Part shown: piece by piece, positions 34,554 to 43,886 of the stretch | How positions within the stretch are numbered: the stretch's first letter is position 1 | Layout of the letters: the number at the start of each line of letters is the position of its first letter | Source of the DNA: Chloroflexota bacterium | GTDB taxonomy: Bacteria; Chloroflexota; Chloroflexia; Chloroheliales; Chloroheliaceae | Assembly (NCBI GenBank): GCA_028287745.1 | Contig: JAQBPB010000104.1 | Location: forward strand, 1 to 64,000 | Length of the DNA stretch: 64,000 nucleotides | Reading direction: 5' to 3' | Translations under genes and position numbers: made by a program | Notes under the pieces: model-generated | Seen by the model: the letters and a program-made list of their open reading frames with translations, nothing else | What the model was told of the DNA's origin: nothing | Database searches by the model: none

Positions 34554-34614
34554 CAATAACCGGTGCTATATCCTCTAGTTATCCGCTGGAAAATGTACCG
34601 AAAGCAGGGAAAAA

Positions 34615-35385
34615 ATGACTAAAATACAAGCTAAAAACTTCATAATGGATATGGATGGAGTAATCGTGCGTGGTAGTCAACCGGTTCCCGGCGCGGCCGA
34701 ATTTATTAAAAAATTGCAGGAAAAGGCAATTCCGTTCCTGGTTTTAACCAATAATTCGATTTACACTCCACGTGATTTAGCCAACCGGCTGCGGTTCCTG
34801 GGAATTGATGTACCCGATGACAGGGTCTATACTTCTGCCATTGCTACGGCCCGCTTTCTGCACGGCCAGCGACCGAACGGGACTGCCTATACCATCGGGG
34901 AAGCCGGTCTAACCACTGCCCTGCACGAAATCGGTTATGTCCTGACCGAACACGACCCTGAGTATGTGGTGCTTGGCGAGACCTCGACTTACAGTTTCGA
35001 AAGAATTACCAGGGCTATCCGGCTGATCCTGGGCGGTGCCCGCTTTATCGCGACCAACCCGGACCCGATTGGACCGGCCGAGGGTGGCCTGGCCCCGGCC
35101 ACCGGGGCCGTTGCCGCTTTAATCGAGAAAGCGACCGGGGTCGCCCCTTACTATGTGGGCAAACCCAATCCCTTGATGTTGCGAACCGCTTTGCGGGTAC
35201 TCGATGTCCATTCGGAAGAAACCGCCATGATCGGGGACCGCATGGATACCGATATAGTCATGGGTACTGAAAGTGGTCTTGAGACAATTCTTGTCCTGAC
35301 CGGGGTTACTCAGCGTGACCAGGTAGAGCGGTTTCCTTACCGGCCAACTCACATCCTTGAATCGGTGGCTACAATTGAAGTTTAA
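34615..35385 (+). CDS. HAD-IIA family phosphatase (NagD-like)
   Basis: This 256-residue protein has the HAD motif [11 protein letters not shown] with nucleophile Asp12 and acid/base Asp14, motif II TNNS, a cap domain typical of subclass IIA, and motif [13 protein letters not shown]...[10 protein letters not shown]. The family dephosphorylates nucleotides, sugars or p-nitrophenyl phosphate, and NagD acts on UMP/GMP. The substrate is not predictable. It begins at an ATG with a short purine-rich leader (GCAGGGAAAAA) and is followed 30 bp later by the gamma-glutamyltransferase gene on the same strand. Confidence 0.88.
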   Translation: MTKIQAKNFIMDMDGVIVRGSQPVPGAAEFIKKLQEKAIPFLVLTNNSIYTPRDLANRLRFLGIDVPDDRVYTSAIATARFLHGQRPNGTAYTIGEAGLTTALHEIGYVLTEHDPEYVVLGETSTYSFERITRAIRLILGGARFIATNPDPIGPAEGGLAPATGAVAALIEKATGVAPYYVGKPNPLMLRTALRVLDVHSEETAMIGDRMDTDIVMGTESGLETILVLTGVTQRDQVERFPYRPTHILESVATIEV

Positions 35386-35415
35386 GCTTGAGGTTTAAGC
35401 TAGAAAGTAGAATAC

Positions 35416-37035
35416 ATGTTATCTTTCAAATCTAACCGTTCTCCCATACTGGCCCGGCGCGGCATGGTCGCTTCCAGCCAACCACTGGCGACCCAGGCCG
35501 GGTTATCCATCCTGATGCAGGGCGGTAATGCCGCCGATGCCGCCGTGGCGACTGCGGCGGCCCTGGGCGTGACCGAACCCTATTCGACCGGCCTGGGCGG
35601 CGATTGTTTTGCTCTTTATTACGAGGCTAAGACCGGCAAAATCACTGCCCTGAACGGCTCTGGCCGGGCTCCCCGCCAGTTATCGCTGGCCCTGCTCAAA
35701 GAACAGGGCCTGGACGGCCTGCCGCCTTTCCATGTCCATACCGCGACGGTGCCTGGTACAGTGGCCGGATGGTGCGATTTCCTGGAAAAACACGGCACCA
35801 TGCCCCTGGCCGAAATCCTGGCCCCGGCAATTTACCTGGCCGAGGAGGGTTTTCCGGTCGCGCCGATTACGGCCCATTTCTGGCGCGAGTTCGGCCAGCA
35901 AAAGCTGAAAAATGCTTTTGGCGGCCCGGCCCTGCTGCCCAACGGGGTTGGCCCGGCCGACGGCGAAATCTTTGTCAATAAAGACCTGGCCCGCACCATG
36001 CGGCAGGTCGCGGAAGGCGGCAAAGAAGCTTTTTACCAGGGTGAAATCGCCCAAAAGATTGTCCGGGCCATCCAGGAAGCCGGCGGTGTCATGACCGGGG
36101 AAGACCTGGCCGGTCACACTTCCACCTGGGAAGAGCCGATCAGCACCCTCTACCGGGGCATCCGGGTCTGGGAATGCCCGCCGAACGGCCAGGGCCTGGC
36201 CGCTTTGCTGGCCCTGAATGTCCTGGAAGGCTTTGACCTTACCGGCATGGACCCGCTGGGCGTCGAACGCTGGCACCTGTTGATTGAGGCCATGCGGGTC
36301 GCGTTCGCGGATACGGCCTGGTATGTCGCCGACCCCAATTTCTTTGAAATTCCCCTGGCCGGACTGCTTTCCAGGCCTTACGCCCGTGAGCGCCGCCAGT
36401 TGATCGACCCCTTGAAAGCCGTCCTGGACCGCACCTGGGGCGTGCCGGTCGCCGGGTCGGATACGGTCTATTTTTGCGCGGTGGACGCAGCGGGCAACGC
36501 CTGTTCCTTCATCAATAGCGTCAGTGCCAGTTTTGGGACCGGGATTGTCCCGGCCGGTTTAGGCTTCGCCATCCACAACCGGGGCGCGGCTTTCTCGACT
36601 GACCCGCGGCACCCCAACGCCCTGGCACCCGGCAAGCGGCCCTATCACACCATCATTCCGGGCCTGCTGACCCGCGAGGCGGACGGTTCGCTTTACGGGC
36701 CGTTTGGGGTAATGGCCGATTTTATGCAGCCGCAGGGTCATTTGCAAATGGTGGTCAACCTGGTTGACGACAAACTGGACCCCCAGGCGGCCCTGGACCG
36801 GCCCCGCTTCCGCATAGAAGGCGGCCGGGCGTCCGGCATTGTCATGTTGGAGCAGGGTTTACCACCTTCGGTCGCCGGTAGCCTGGCCCTGATGGGCCAC
36901 CAGGTTATCCCGGAAGTCAGCGGGCCGCTCCGCAATTTCAAGTTCGGCCTGGGCCAGATCATCCGGCGCGACCCCAACGGCGTCCTCTGGGGCGGCAGCG
37001 ACCCGCGCGGCGATGGTTGCGCGATGGGTTTTTAG
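35416..37035 (+). CDS. Gamma-glutamyltransferase family protein (Ntn hydrolase)
   Basis: This 539-residue autoprocessing hydrolase cleaves gamma-glutamyl bonds, as in glutathione. MVASSQPLATQAG and GGNAADAAVATAAALGVTEP are the standard N-terminal blocks, and STGLGGDCF is also conserved. The predicted cleavage and nucleophile is Thr350 in SDTVYFCAVDAAGN, followed by SFINSVSASFGTG. No signal peptide or membrane anchor is visible, so unlike the Escherichia coli enzyme it is probably cytoplasmic, as in YwrD-type or related paralogues. Substrates of these intracellular forms are often unknown. The gene probably shares a transcript with the HAD phosphatase. Confidence 0.9.
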   Translation: MLSFKSNRSPILARRGMVASSQPLATQAGLSILMQGGNAADAAVATAAALGVTEPYSTGLGGDCFALYYEAKTGKITALNGSGRAPRQLSLALLKEQGLDGLPPFHVHTATVPGTVAGWCDFLEKHGTMPLAEILAPAIYLAEEGFPVAPITAHFWREFGQQKLKNAFGGPALLPNGVGPADGEIFVNKDLARTMRQVAEGGKEAFYQGEIAQKIVRAIQEAGGVMTGEDLAGHTSTWEEPISTLYRGIRVWECPPNGQGLAALLALNVLEGFDLTGMDPLGVERWHLLIEAMRVAFADTAWYVADPNFFEIPLAGLLSRPYARERRQLIDPLKAVLDRTWGVPVAGSDTVYFCAVDAAGNACSFINSVSASFGTGIVPAGLGFAIHNRGAAFSTDPRHPNALAPGKRPYHTIIPGLLTREADGSLYGPFGVMADFMQPQGHLQMVVNLVDDKLDPQAALDRPRFRIEGGRASGIVMLEQGLPPSVAGSLALMGHQVIPEVSGPLRNFKFGLGQIIRRDPNGVLWGGSDPRGDGCAMGF

Positions 37036-37213
37036 CTACTCCCAAATTATTGCGCCTTCAGATTACTGAGCGGCTGCAGAATTAGCAGGTTAGATTTGAA
37101 CAGCTTAAAAGAGAATTTAAACAATGTTCTCAAGGTGCGGTAGCCGGTAAAATAATTAGAAACATCCAGCAAATGGCAGCGCAAGCAATTGGGCAAATAA
37201 AAAGGAGAAATAG

Positions 37214-38110
37214 ATGAGCGACCAGGCTAAACGGGTGGTTTTTGATTTCGAGCTTGATTTTACCAATGGCGGCGGTATCCAGGGCCAGGACTTCCGGCTG
37301 GATATTGCCGGAGATGACATTTCCGACCAGGAACTGGCCGGTTACATCGTGCGGGATATGCGGCTGTTAATGGTGGGTAAGGTGCGGATTCTAAATAAAA
37401 AGATTATCACTGAGCCGCACAAGCGCCAGCCGGTCAATGCCCAGGCCGGGCCGGAAGAACTGGTAGATTTAAGCCATACTATTCGCCACGGCCTGGTGAC
37501 TTACAAGGGCCTGCCCGCTCCGATTATCTGCGACTATCTAAGCCGAGAGGAGTCGCGAAGCCGCTATGCCGCTGGCACCGAGTTTCAAATCGGCAAGATT
37601 GAGATGGTCGGCAATACCGGCACTTACCTGGATAGCCCGTTCCACCGCTATGCGGACGGTAAGGACCTGGCCGGCTTAACCCTGGAAAACCTGGCGGACC
37701 TCGATGGAATTGTAATCCGGGCCAGCCATACCGAAAACCTGGCAGTTGGGCCGGAATACTTTAAAGATAAGGAACTCCGGGGCCGGGCGGTCCTGGTCCA
37801 TACCGGCTGGGATAGTCGCTGGAACACCGAAAAATATTACGATAATCACCCCTTCTTGACCACCGAAGCGGCCGAATACCTGGTTAAAGCGGGCGCGCGG
37901 CTGGTTGGTATTGACTCGCACAATATTGACGATACTCGCACCAATACCCGGCCGGTCCACTCTACCCTGCTAGGGGCCGAAGTCCTGATTGTCGAGCATT
38001 TAACCAACCTGGCCCAACTGCCAGACGAAGGTTTTCACTTCAGCGCCATTCCGCCAAAGTTTGAAGGTGTAGGCACTTTCCCGGTCCGGGCTTTTGCCAG
38101 AAGGGTTTAA
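37214..38110 (+). CDS. Cyclase family protein (kynurenine formamidase-like fold) with N-terminal extension and altered metal site
   Basis: This 298-residue protein has two parts. Residues 1-70 are a compact mixed domain (VVFDFELDFTNGGGIQGQDF) not found in KynB. Residues 85-298 are the isatin hydrolase/kynurenine formamidase fold. The canonical metal motif HxGTHxDxPxH appears here as NTGTYLDSPFH: both first His ligands are replaced (Asn and Tyr) while Asp and the last His remain. A later GIDSHNIDDTR block is conserved. Hydrolysis of kynurenine-type amides is therefore not assured. AAAAGGAGAAA precedes the ATG at 37214, a good ribosome-binding site. It is followed by a strong bidirectional terminator. 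Confidence 0.8.
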   Translation: MSDQAKRVVFDFELDFTNGGGIQGQDFRLDIAGDDISDQELAGYIVRDMRLLMVGKVRILNKKIITEPHKRQPVNAQAGPEELVDLSHTIRHGLVTYKGLPAPIICDYLSREESRSRYAAGTEFQIGKIEMVGNTGTYLDSPFHRYADGKDLAGLTLENLADLDGIVIRASHTENLAVGPEYFKDKELRGRAVLVHTGWDSRWNTEKYYDNHPFLTTEAAEYLVKAGARLVGIDSHNIDDTRTNTRPVHSTLLGAEVLIVEHLTNLAQLPDEGFHFSAIPPKFEGVGTFPVRAFARRV

Positions 38111-38251
38111 GCAGGGTAAGGGTAGATGTTTCCGGTAAAAAGGCTTCGACCTAGATGTATTACTAACCACCAGACCTAATCACCCGTTATCAACCGGTGC
38201 CCGAACCCGCCCCTGTCATCCCGGGGGAGGCGGGGCGTTTTATGAAGTTAT

Positions 38252-38299
38252 AAAAAGTAAAAGAGGGCCGCCCGGCTGGACAGCCCTCTTTTACTTTTT
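38252..38299. terminator. Bidirectional intrinsic terminator
   Basis: Perfect 17-bp arms beginning AAAAAGTAAAAGAGGGC and ending GCCCTCTTTTACTTTTT. It lies between the converging cyclase-family gene and the malate synthase gene. Confidence 0.95.
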
Positions 38300-38313
38300 T
38301 TTGCTAACTGAGT

Positions 38314-39927
38314 TTAGTCCAGGTAGCGGTAGCCGGGTAAGGTAAGGAAGTCGGCAAATTCTTCGCTGGTGGTAATCTGGTCCATCAGGTCGCGGGCAAG
38401 CTGGTATTTACCGGCGGCGAACTGTTTCTCGCCCACCATACCCTTGATCTTGTCCATTTCCTCGGCCAGGAGCGTGCGGAAAAGCTCGACCGTCACTTTA
38501 CGGCCGTCGCTTAACACGCCCTTCGGGTGGCGAATCCACTGCCAGACCTGCGACCGCGAAATTTCAGCCGTCGCGGCGTCTTCCATCAGGTTGAAGATTG
38601 GCACCGCGCCCTGACCGCGCAGCCAGGCTTCCACGTACTGGATACCTACGCTGATATTGGTCCGCAGCCCGGCCTCGCTGATATTGCCAGTCGCGTCGGG
38701 GAAAGTGATCAGGTCCTTGCCGGTAACCCTGACATCTTCACGCTTGCGGTCAATCTGGTTAGGCGTCTTCATAACGGCGTCAAAAGCTTCAGTCGCCAGG
38801 GCCACCATGCCGGGGTGCGCTACCCAGGTGCCATCGTGCCCGTCGGTCGCTTCGCGGTCCTTGTCGGCCCGGACTTTTGCAAAGGCTTCCTCGTTGGCTT
38901 TAGGGTCGTTTTTGATCGGAATCTGGGCCGCCATACCACCCATCGCGTGAATATTGCGCCTGTGGCAGGTCTGGATGAGCAACAGCGAGTAGGAGCGCAT
39001 GAAGTGGGTGGTCATTGTCACCAGCGCCCGGTCTGGCAGGCAGAAATCAGGCTGGTTGCGGAACTTCTTGATGCAGTTGAAGATGTAGTCCCAGCGCCCG
39101 CAGTTCAACCCGGCCGAATGTTCCTTCAACTCGTAAAGGATTTCATCCATCTCAAAAGCCGCCAGGATGGTTTCAATCAAGACGGTCGCCCGGATGGTGC
39201 CCTGGGGAATACCCAGTTCGTCCTGGGCCATCTTGAAAATATCGTTCCAGAGGCGGGCTTCCAGGTGGCTTTCCATCTTAGGCAGATAGAAATAGGGGCC
39301 GGAGCCTTTGGCGATCAGATTTTTAGCGTTGTGGAAGAAGTACAACCCGAAGTCGAAAATGCCGCCTGAAATCGGTTCGCCGTCCAGCAGGACGTGTTTC
39401 TCAAACAGGTGCCAGCCGCGAGGCCGTACCAGCAGGGTCGCTATTTTCTCGTTCAGGGCGTATTTTTTGCCTTCCGGGCTGGTGAAGTCAATCGTGTTAT
39501 TAATAGCGTCGCGCAGGTTGATCTGGCCCTGGATATTGTTCTCCCAGGTCGGGGAGTTGGCGTCTTCCAGGTCGGCCATGAAAACTTTAGCGCCCGAGTT
39601 CAGAGCATTGATAATCATCTTGCGGTCAACCGGGCCGGTAATTTCCACCCGGCGGTCCTGTAAATCGGCCGGTATCGGGGCGCAGGTCCACTCGGACTGG
39701 CGAATTTCGGCAGTTTCCGGCAGGAAGTCGGGCAGTTCCCCGGCGTCAATCCGGGCCTGGCGCTCTACCCGGCGCTGCAAGAGTTCGGCGCGTCGCGGCT
39801 GGAATTCCCGGGCCAGTTTGATTACAAAAGCCAGGGCTTCCGGGGTTAAAATTTCCGCAAATTCCGGGGTAACCTGGCCGGTTATTTCGAGACCTTGCGG
39901 CAAAGTATAAGTTGCTTGGCTGCTCAT
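38314..39927 (-). CDS. aceB: Malate synthase A
   Basis: This 537-residue enzyme condenses glyoxylate with acetyl-CoA to malate. Length and blocks match the A isoform rather than Glc[44 protein letters not shown], the acidic [16 protein letters not shown], and [13 protein letters not shown]. No isocitrate lyase gene accompanies it. It is the last gene of a four-gene minus-strand run, 26 bp after a hydratase-family gene, so its glyoxylate may come from a pathway encoded by those partners rather than from the classic shunt. Start ATG 39925-39927 with AAAGGGAAATT upstream. Confidence 0.93.
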   Translation of the reverse strand: MSSQATYTLPQGLEITGQVTPEFAEILTPEALAFVIKLAREFQPRRAELLQRRVERQARIDAGELPDFLPETAEIRQSEWTCAPIPADLQDRRVEITGPVDRKMIINALNSGAKVFMADLEDANSPTWENNIQGQINLRDAINNTIDFTSPEGKKYALNEKIATLLVRPRGWHLFEKHVLLDGEPISGGIFDFGLYFFHNAKNLIAKGSGPYFYLPKMESHLEARLWNDIFKMAQDELGIPQGTIRATVLIETILAAFEMDEILYELKEHSAGLNCGRWDYIFNCIKKFRNQPDFCLPDRALVTMTTHFMRSYSLLLIQTCHRRNIHAMGGMAAQIPIKNDPKANEEAFAKVRADKDREATDGHDGTWVAHPGMVALATEAFDAVMKTPNQIDRKREDVRVTGKDLITFPDATGNISEAGLRTNISVGIQYVEAWLRGQGAVPIFNLMEDAATAEISRSQVWQWIRHPKGVLSDGRKVTVELFRTLLAEEMDKIKGMVGEKQFAAGKYQLARDLMDQITTSEEFADFLTLPGYRYLD

Positions 39928-39953
39928 AAGTTTAATTTCCCTTTCGTTACGGC

Positions 39954-40778
39954 CTAACTGACAAACTTGATGGACAGAGACGGCAGGTTCAGTCCGTCGG
40001 TCACGGCGGCCCAGTCCTCACCAACGGCGACCGGCGTGGCATCGGTCAGGGTGCCGGAGGTGATAATCTCGCCCGCTTCCAGCGGATCAACCCCGGTCTG
40101 AGCGCTGATGGTCCGGGAAAGCTGGCCCAGGCACAGGACCGGGCTATCGTAAACGTTCTTACCGGCACCTTCCGCCGCGACTGCGCCGTTCTTCAACAGT
40201 TTGAGCTTGAAGTTAGCCAGTTGTTCGGCCAGTTGCTCTAAATCTTTCAAAGGATGTGGGTCGCCAATTATCAGGGCGCCGTGGAACCCAAAGGCCGCGA
40301 CCATGTCAGCCGGGCGGAACCGCCAGTTAGGATAAGGGCAATCCACGATCTCAAAGCCCAGGGCCATCCATTCGACCGCTTCAAGGACTTTGACCGGGTC
40401 GGAAGCTATGGCCGGGTCAATATTAGTTTTCAACTTGAAGACAATTTCCGGCTCGATTTTGGGAGCAACCATCTTACCAATCTGCAGGATAAAATGGTTG
40501 CCGGAAGCGTGATGGACCGTATCGTTGTAGACGTGGCCCCAGACAATCGTATCTAAATCCAGCTTGGGCCAGACCGCTTTATTGGTAAAGCCAATCTTGC
40601 GGCCGATAGTTTTCTGGCCGGAACCACGGCGCAGGCGGGCCAGTTCACCTTCTACCTGGTAGGCGGCGGTCAGGTTGAATTCACTGTCCCGTGACGAAGG
40701 GCGGCTTTCTACCGGTTGTCCTTTGAGGCGGGCTTCCAGCAGCTCATTCGCCAGGGCTCGTGTATCTAAATTAGTCAT
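39954..40778 (-). CDS. 2-keto-4-pentenoate hydratase-like (FAH superfamily) protein
   Basis: This 274-residue protein belongs to the fumarylacetoacetate hydrolase superfamily hydratase branch (MhpD/HpcG type). [24 protein letters not shown] (the acidic metal-binding E-x-E region), [12 protein letters not shown], and the C-terminal [16 protein letters not shown] are conserved. Such enzymes add water to 2-hydroxydienoates at the end of meta-cleavage pathways, or decarboxylate 2-oxo acids. No ring-cleavage dioxygenase is near, so the substrate is open. It lies between the ketopantoate-reductase-like gene (88 bp upstream) and malate synthase (26 bp downstream). Confidence 0.85.
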   Translation of the reverse strand: MTNLDTRALANELLEARLKGQPVESRPSSRDSEFNLTAAYQVEGELARLRRGSGQKTIGRKIGFTNKAVWPKLDLDTIVWGHVYNDTVHHASGNHFILQIGKMVAPKIEPEIVFKLKTNIDPAIASDPVKVLEAVEWMALGFEIVDCPYPNWRFRPADMVAAFGFHGALIIGDPHPLKDLEQLAEQLANFKLKLLKNGAVAAEGAGKNVYDSPVLCLGQLSRTISAQTGVDPLEAGEIITSGTLTDATPVAVGEDWAAVTDGLNLPSLSIKFVS

Positions 40779-40866
40779 CTTGCTTCCTCGCTATATTTAA
40801 AAGTCCAAACTAAAATCTAATGGTAGTGCTGCTTCAAAAGAAGTTTTCCGGCTTACCTTGCCCGCT

Positions 40867-41847
40867 TTAGCCTTTGTGCACCGTTTTTTCGAGCAGTTTT
40901 ACACAGGCGTAAAGCGCGTCGATATAGGGTGTCGGCGTGCCGGTCAAGCGCCCCAACTCCGCGACCGCTCCCACGATAGCGTCAACCTCGGTTGGCCGCC
41001 CGCTTTCGATATCCTGCAACATCGAGGTCTTATGGGCTCCTACATTGGCCGCGCCTTCTATCCGCTGTTCCAGGCTGATACCAAACTCCACCCCTAATTT
41101 CGTGGCGATAGTCTGGGCCTCGGTCATCATCTGGCGGGCCAGTTCGCGGGTAAGCGGGAAGTCTGTGATGTCCGACAGCAGGGCCCGGGTCAGGGCACTG
41201 ATAGGATTAAAGGCCAGGTTACCCCACAGCTTTATCCAGATTTCCGAGCGGATATTGGTGCGGACCGGGGCTTTAAGGCCGGCTTTGGTCAGGGTCTGGG
41301 AGAGCTGCTTGATGCGGTCGCTTTTGTTGCCGTCAATTTCGCCGATAGAAAAGCGGTCGCCCTCGATATGGCGGATAACTCCCGGCGCGCTTATTTCGGT
41401 GGCCGGGTAGACCACACAGCCGATTACCCGGCTAACTTCCATGTTTTGCTCAATTACGCCCTCCGGGTCTACCGCTTTCACCCGGTAATCGGGGTAAGGG
41501 CTCTCAATTCCCCGGAAGTACCACCAGGGAATGCCGTTCTGGGCGGCCACGACCATCGTTTCAGGGCCGTAAAGCGCGCGCATGGCCGGGGCCAGGGCCG
41601 GTAGGCTGTGGGCTTTGAGGGCCACGATTACAGCGTCCTGGGGTCCGGCTTCGGCCATGTCGCTGATGGCAAGAGCATTCGTAATGACCTGCTCCGAACC
41701 ATCCTTCATAATCAGCTTGAGGCCGTTCTGGCGGATAGCTTCCAGGTGAGGCCCCCGGGCAATCAAAGTGACATCTTCACCGGCCAGGGCCAGTTTCGCG
41801 CCCATATAGCCGCCTATCGCCCCGGCTCCGACGATGCAAATCTTCAT
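40867..41847 (-). CDS. 2-dehydropantoate 2-reductase family (PanE-like) oxidoreductase
   Basis: This 326-residue NADP-dependent 2-oxo-acid reductase has an N-terminal Rossmann motif (ICIVGAGAIGGYMGAKL), the catalytic lysine region VALKAHSLP, and NLAFNPISALT with a C-terminal helical domain. PanE makes pantoate for CoA. However, the gene sits with CoA ligase, hydratase and malate synthase genes rather than panB/panC, so a paralogue reducing another branched 2-oxo acid is possible. Only 8 bp separate it from the ligase gene upstream, so they are almost certainly cotranscribed. Confidence 0.85.
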   Translation of the reverse strand: MKICIVGAGAIGGYMGAKLALAGEDVTLIARGPHLEAIRQNGLKLIMKDGSEQVITNALAISDMAEAGPQDAVIVALKAHSLPALAPAMRALYGPETMVVAAQNGIPWWYFRGIESPYPDYRVKAVDPEGVIEQNMEVSRVIGCVVYPATEISAPGVIRHIEGDRFSIGEIDGNKSDRIKQLSQTLTKAGLKAPVRTNIRSEIWIKLWGNLAFNPISALTRALLSDITDFPLTRELARQMMTEAQTIATKLGVEFGISLEQRIEGAANVGAHKTSMLQDIESGRPTEVDAIVGAVAELGRLTGTPTPYIDALYACVKLLEKTVHKG

Positions 41848-41855
41848 GGACAGCC

Positions 41856-43373
41856 TTAACTTTCTTTGAGGTTAAGCAGTTGGGCCATGTTGATGCGCTG
41901 GAGTTTACCGGTAGCTCCTCTTGGGATTTCCTGTAAGATGTGGAACTTGCGCGGCACTTTGAACTCGGCCAGCAGCCCGGCGCAATAACTGCGCAGTTCG
42001 CTCTCGGCGGCTTCGCCCTTCAAGACTACCGCCGCGTGAATGTCTTCGCCCAGCGACTTGTGCGGTACGGCAAAGGCAATCGCTTCGGCTATGGCCGGGT
42101 GGCGCAGCAGCACATCGTCAATTTCCAGGGGCGAAATTTTTTCACCGCCCCGGTTGATCAGCTCTTTGAGCCTCCCGGTAAGGGCCAGGAACCCATCCTG
42201 GTCAATTCGGCCCTGGTCGCCGGTGCGGAACCAGCCGTTGGTAAAGGCTTTTTCGTTGGCTTCCGGGTTATTCTCATAGCCGTCAACTACGTTGCGGCCC
42301 TTGATTACGACTTCCCCGATTTCACCCTGGGGTAGCAGGTTGCCTTCTTCGTCCATAATCGCCACTTCAACGCCGTGCCCGTAACCGACCGTCCCGGCCT
42401 TGTGCGGTTTGGGCGGGAGCGGGTTGGAGGTCATCTGGTGGGTTGCTTCGGTCATACCGTAAGATTCCAGGACCGGCGCGCCAAAGACTTCTTCCATACG
42501 CTCCATAATGACCGGCGGCAGTGAAGCGCTGCTGGACCGGATGAACCGGAAAGGGTTGGCCTTGATTACGGCCATGTTGCGGTCGGCCCGCGATAGCAGC
42601 ATCTGGTGCATGGTCGGCACAGCCGAGTACCATGTCGGCTTGTAAGCCTCGACAATACTCCAGAATTCCAGGGCGTTAAAGCCGCCGTTGGGCGCAATCA
42701 GCGTTCCGCCGGAAGCCAGGGTCGAGAGCATCGAAGCGACAATTCCGTGAATGTGGAACAGCGGCATTACGCACAGGGACCGGTCGCCGGGAACAAGCTG
42801 GTAAGTGCCGCTAATATTCGTAGCCGAGGCGACCATGTTGCGGTGGCGGATAGGCACGCGTTTGGGGCGGCTGGTTGTACCGCTGGTGTGCAAAATCATA
42901 GCGACATCATCGGTCTGGGCCAGTTCGGTTGCCCGGGCCGGGCGCTGGCCTTTGACCAGTTCAAAAGATATCGTACCGTCTTCATTTGAAACTGCGCTGA
43001 TAATCGCCATGCCCGGGTTTACCGCCGCGTGGGCCAGTTCCAGGCTGCCGGGAGTGGTAATCAGGGCTTTAGCCTGGGTGTCTTCATAATAGAAGGAAAA
43101 TTCTTCCTGTTTGTACTTGGGGTTGAGCGGCGCGGCGGTGGCAGCCAAGGCCACACCAAAGAAAGTCAGGATCATTTCCGGACCGTTCTGCATGGCAATC
43201 GCTACCCGGTCACCCCGGCCCAGGCCAAAGCTATTAAGCTGGGCCGCCAGGGCTTCAATATTCTGGCGCAACTGCCCGTAAGTTAAATCAGGCCGCCCCG
43301 GTGCAACCAGGGCCGGTCGTCCCGCTTCACCCGCTGCCAGTAAGTCCAGTAAAGTTTCACTCATTTGAGTCAC
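41856..43373 (-). CDS. AMP-forming acyl-CoA synthetase
   Basis: This 505-residue ligase activates a carboxylate via an acyl-adenylate to a CoA thioester. The P-loop ILHTSGTTSRPKRVP, the core SYGMTEATHQMTSNP, the hinge GRLKELINRGGEKISPLE, and the catalytic Lys in PRGATGKLQR are all present. The general resemblance is to the AAE3/Pcs60 (oxalate) and fatty-acid ligase group, but specificity is not readable from motifs. It is the first gene of a four-gene minus-strand operon ending in malate synthase. If its substrate is a short acid such as oxalate, the pathway could feed glyoxylate to malate synthase; this is speculation. Confidence 0.88.
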   Translation of the reverse strand: MTQMSETLLDLLAAGEAGRPALVAPGRPDLTYGQLRQNIEALAAQLNSFGLGRGDRVAIAMQNGPEMILTFFGVALAATAAPLNPKYKQEEFSFYYEDTQAKALITTPGSLELAHAAVNPGMAIISAVSNEDGTISFELVKGQRPARATELAQTDDVAMILHTSGTTSRPKRVPIRHRNMVASATNISGTYQLVPGDRSLCVMPLFHIHGIVASMLSTLASGGTLIAPNGGFNALEFWSIVEAYKPTWYSAVPTMHQMLLSRADRNMAVIKANPFRFIRSSSASLPPVIMERMEEVFGAPVLESYGMTEATHQMTSNPLPPKPHKAGTVGYGHGVEVAIMDEEGNLLPQGEIGEVVIKGRNVVDGYENNPEANEKAFTNGWFRTGDQGRIDQDGFLALTGRLKELINRGGEKISPLEIDDVLLRHPAIAEAIAFAVPHKSLGEDIHAAVVLKGEAAESELRSYCAGLLAEFKVPRKFHILQEIPRGATGKLQRINMAQLLNLKES

Positions 43374-43886
43374 GTTTTCCCTCTTTACGTTAAGCTATTT
43401 CTTCTAAGTTTTTCATTCATCAGCCATAGCCAGTTTAGTCGGGCCGGTTTAACCCTGTCAAACCTGTTACTATTTAACTACACCAGTTCTGTTAATCTGG
43501 CCGATTAATTACCACATTATGAAATGTATTTTTGTATGATGAAAAGGTAAACCAAAAAGGCCGTTTTGTCAATATATTCCTGGTAACTACAAGTCTGGTT
43601 TTAAGTGGCGCAGAAGGGCTGTCCGGCTGCAATAAGAATGCGTTTGTAGCGAGTTCAATGCAGCCGAAGAGTATGCGGGTCTTTGGCTTTGCGGTAAGGC
43701 TGGCGGCACGGGGAAACCTCGGTCAGCTTTCCATCCTTTATCTGTATAAAAGCGTACAGCCTCTCTGGGGATGGCAGTGATCGAGTTTGGGCGGTGATGA
43801 AGGACGGGTGATAGTAACAGGGTAGTTCAAAATAAAAAGAAGCCTTTGCTTTTGGGCGTGGGCTTCTTTTTTATTTAGACTGGTTT
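43374..43886. other. Intergenic region with no supported gene
   Basis: A weak 82-codon open frame lies at 43532-43780 on the plus strand but has no ribosome-binding site and low-complexity composition. The left end should hold the promoter of the minus-strand ligase operon; no clear hexamers were picked out. A terminator for the next gene is at 43831-43877. Confidence 0.5.
43831..43877. terminator. Intrinsic terminator of the CAP-protein gene
   Basis: AAATAAAAAGAAGCC pairs with GGCTTCTTTTTTATTT, with one extra T. The A-tract provides the T-run on the minus strand, just downstream of the CAP gene. Confidence 0.85.

Noticed and set aside
43532-43780. An 82-codon open frame on the plus strand
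   Set aside because: No ribosome-binding site, low-complexity peptide with no recognisable fold, and location in a spacer; treated as chance.
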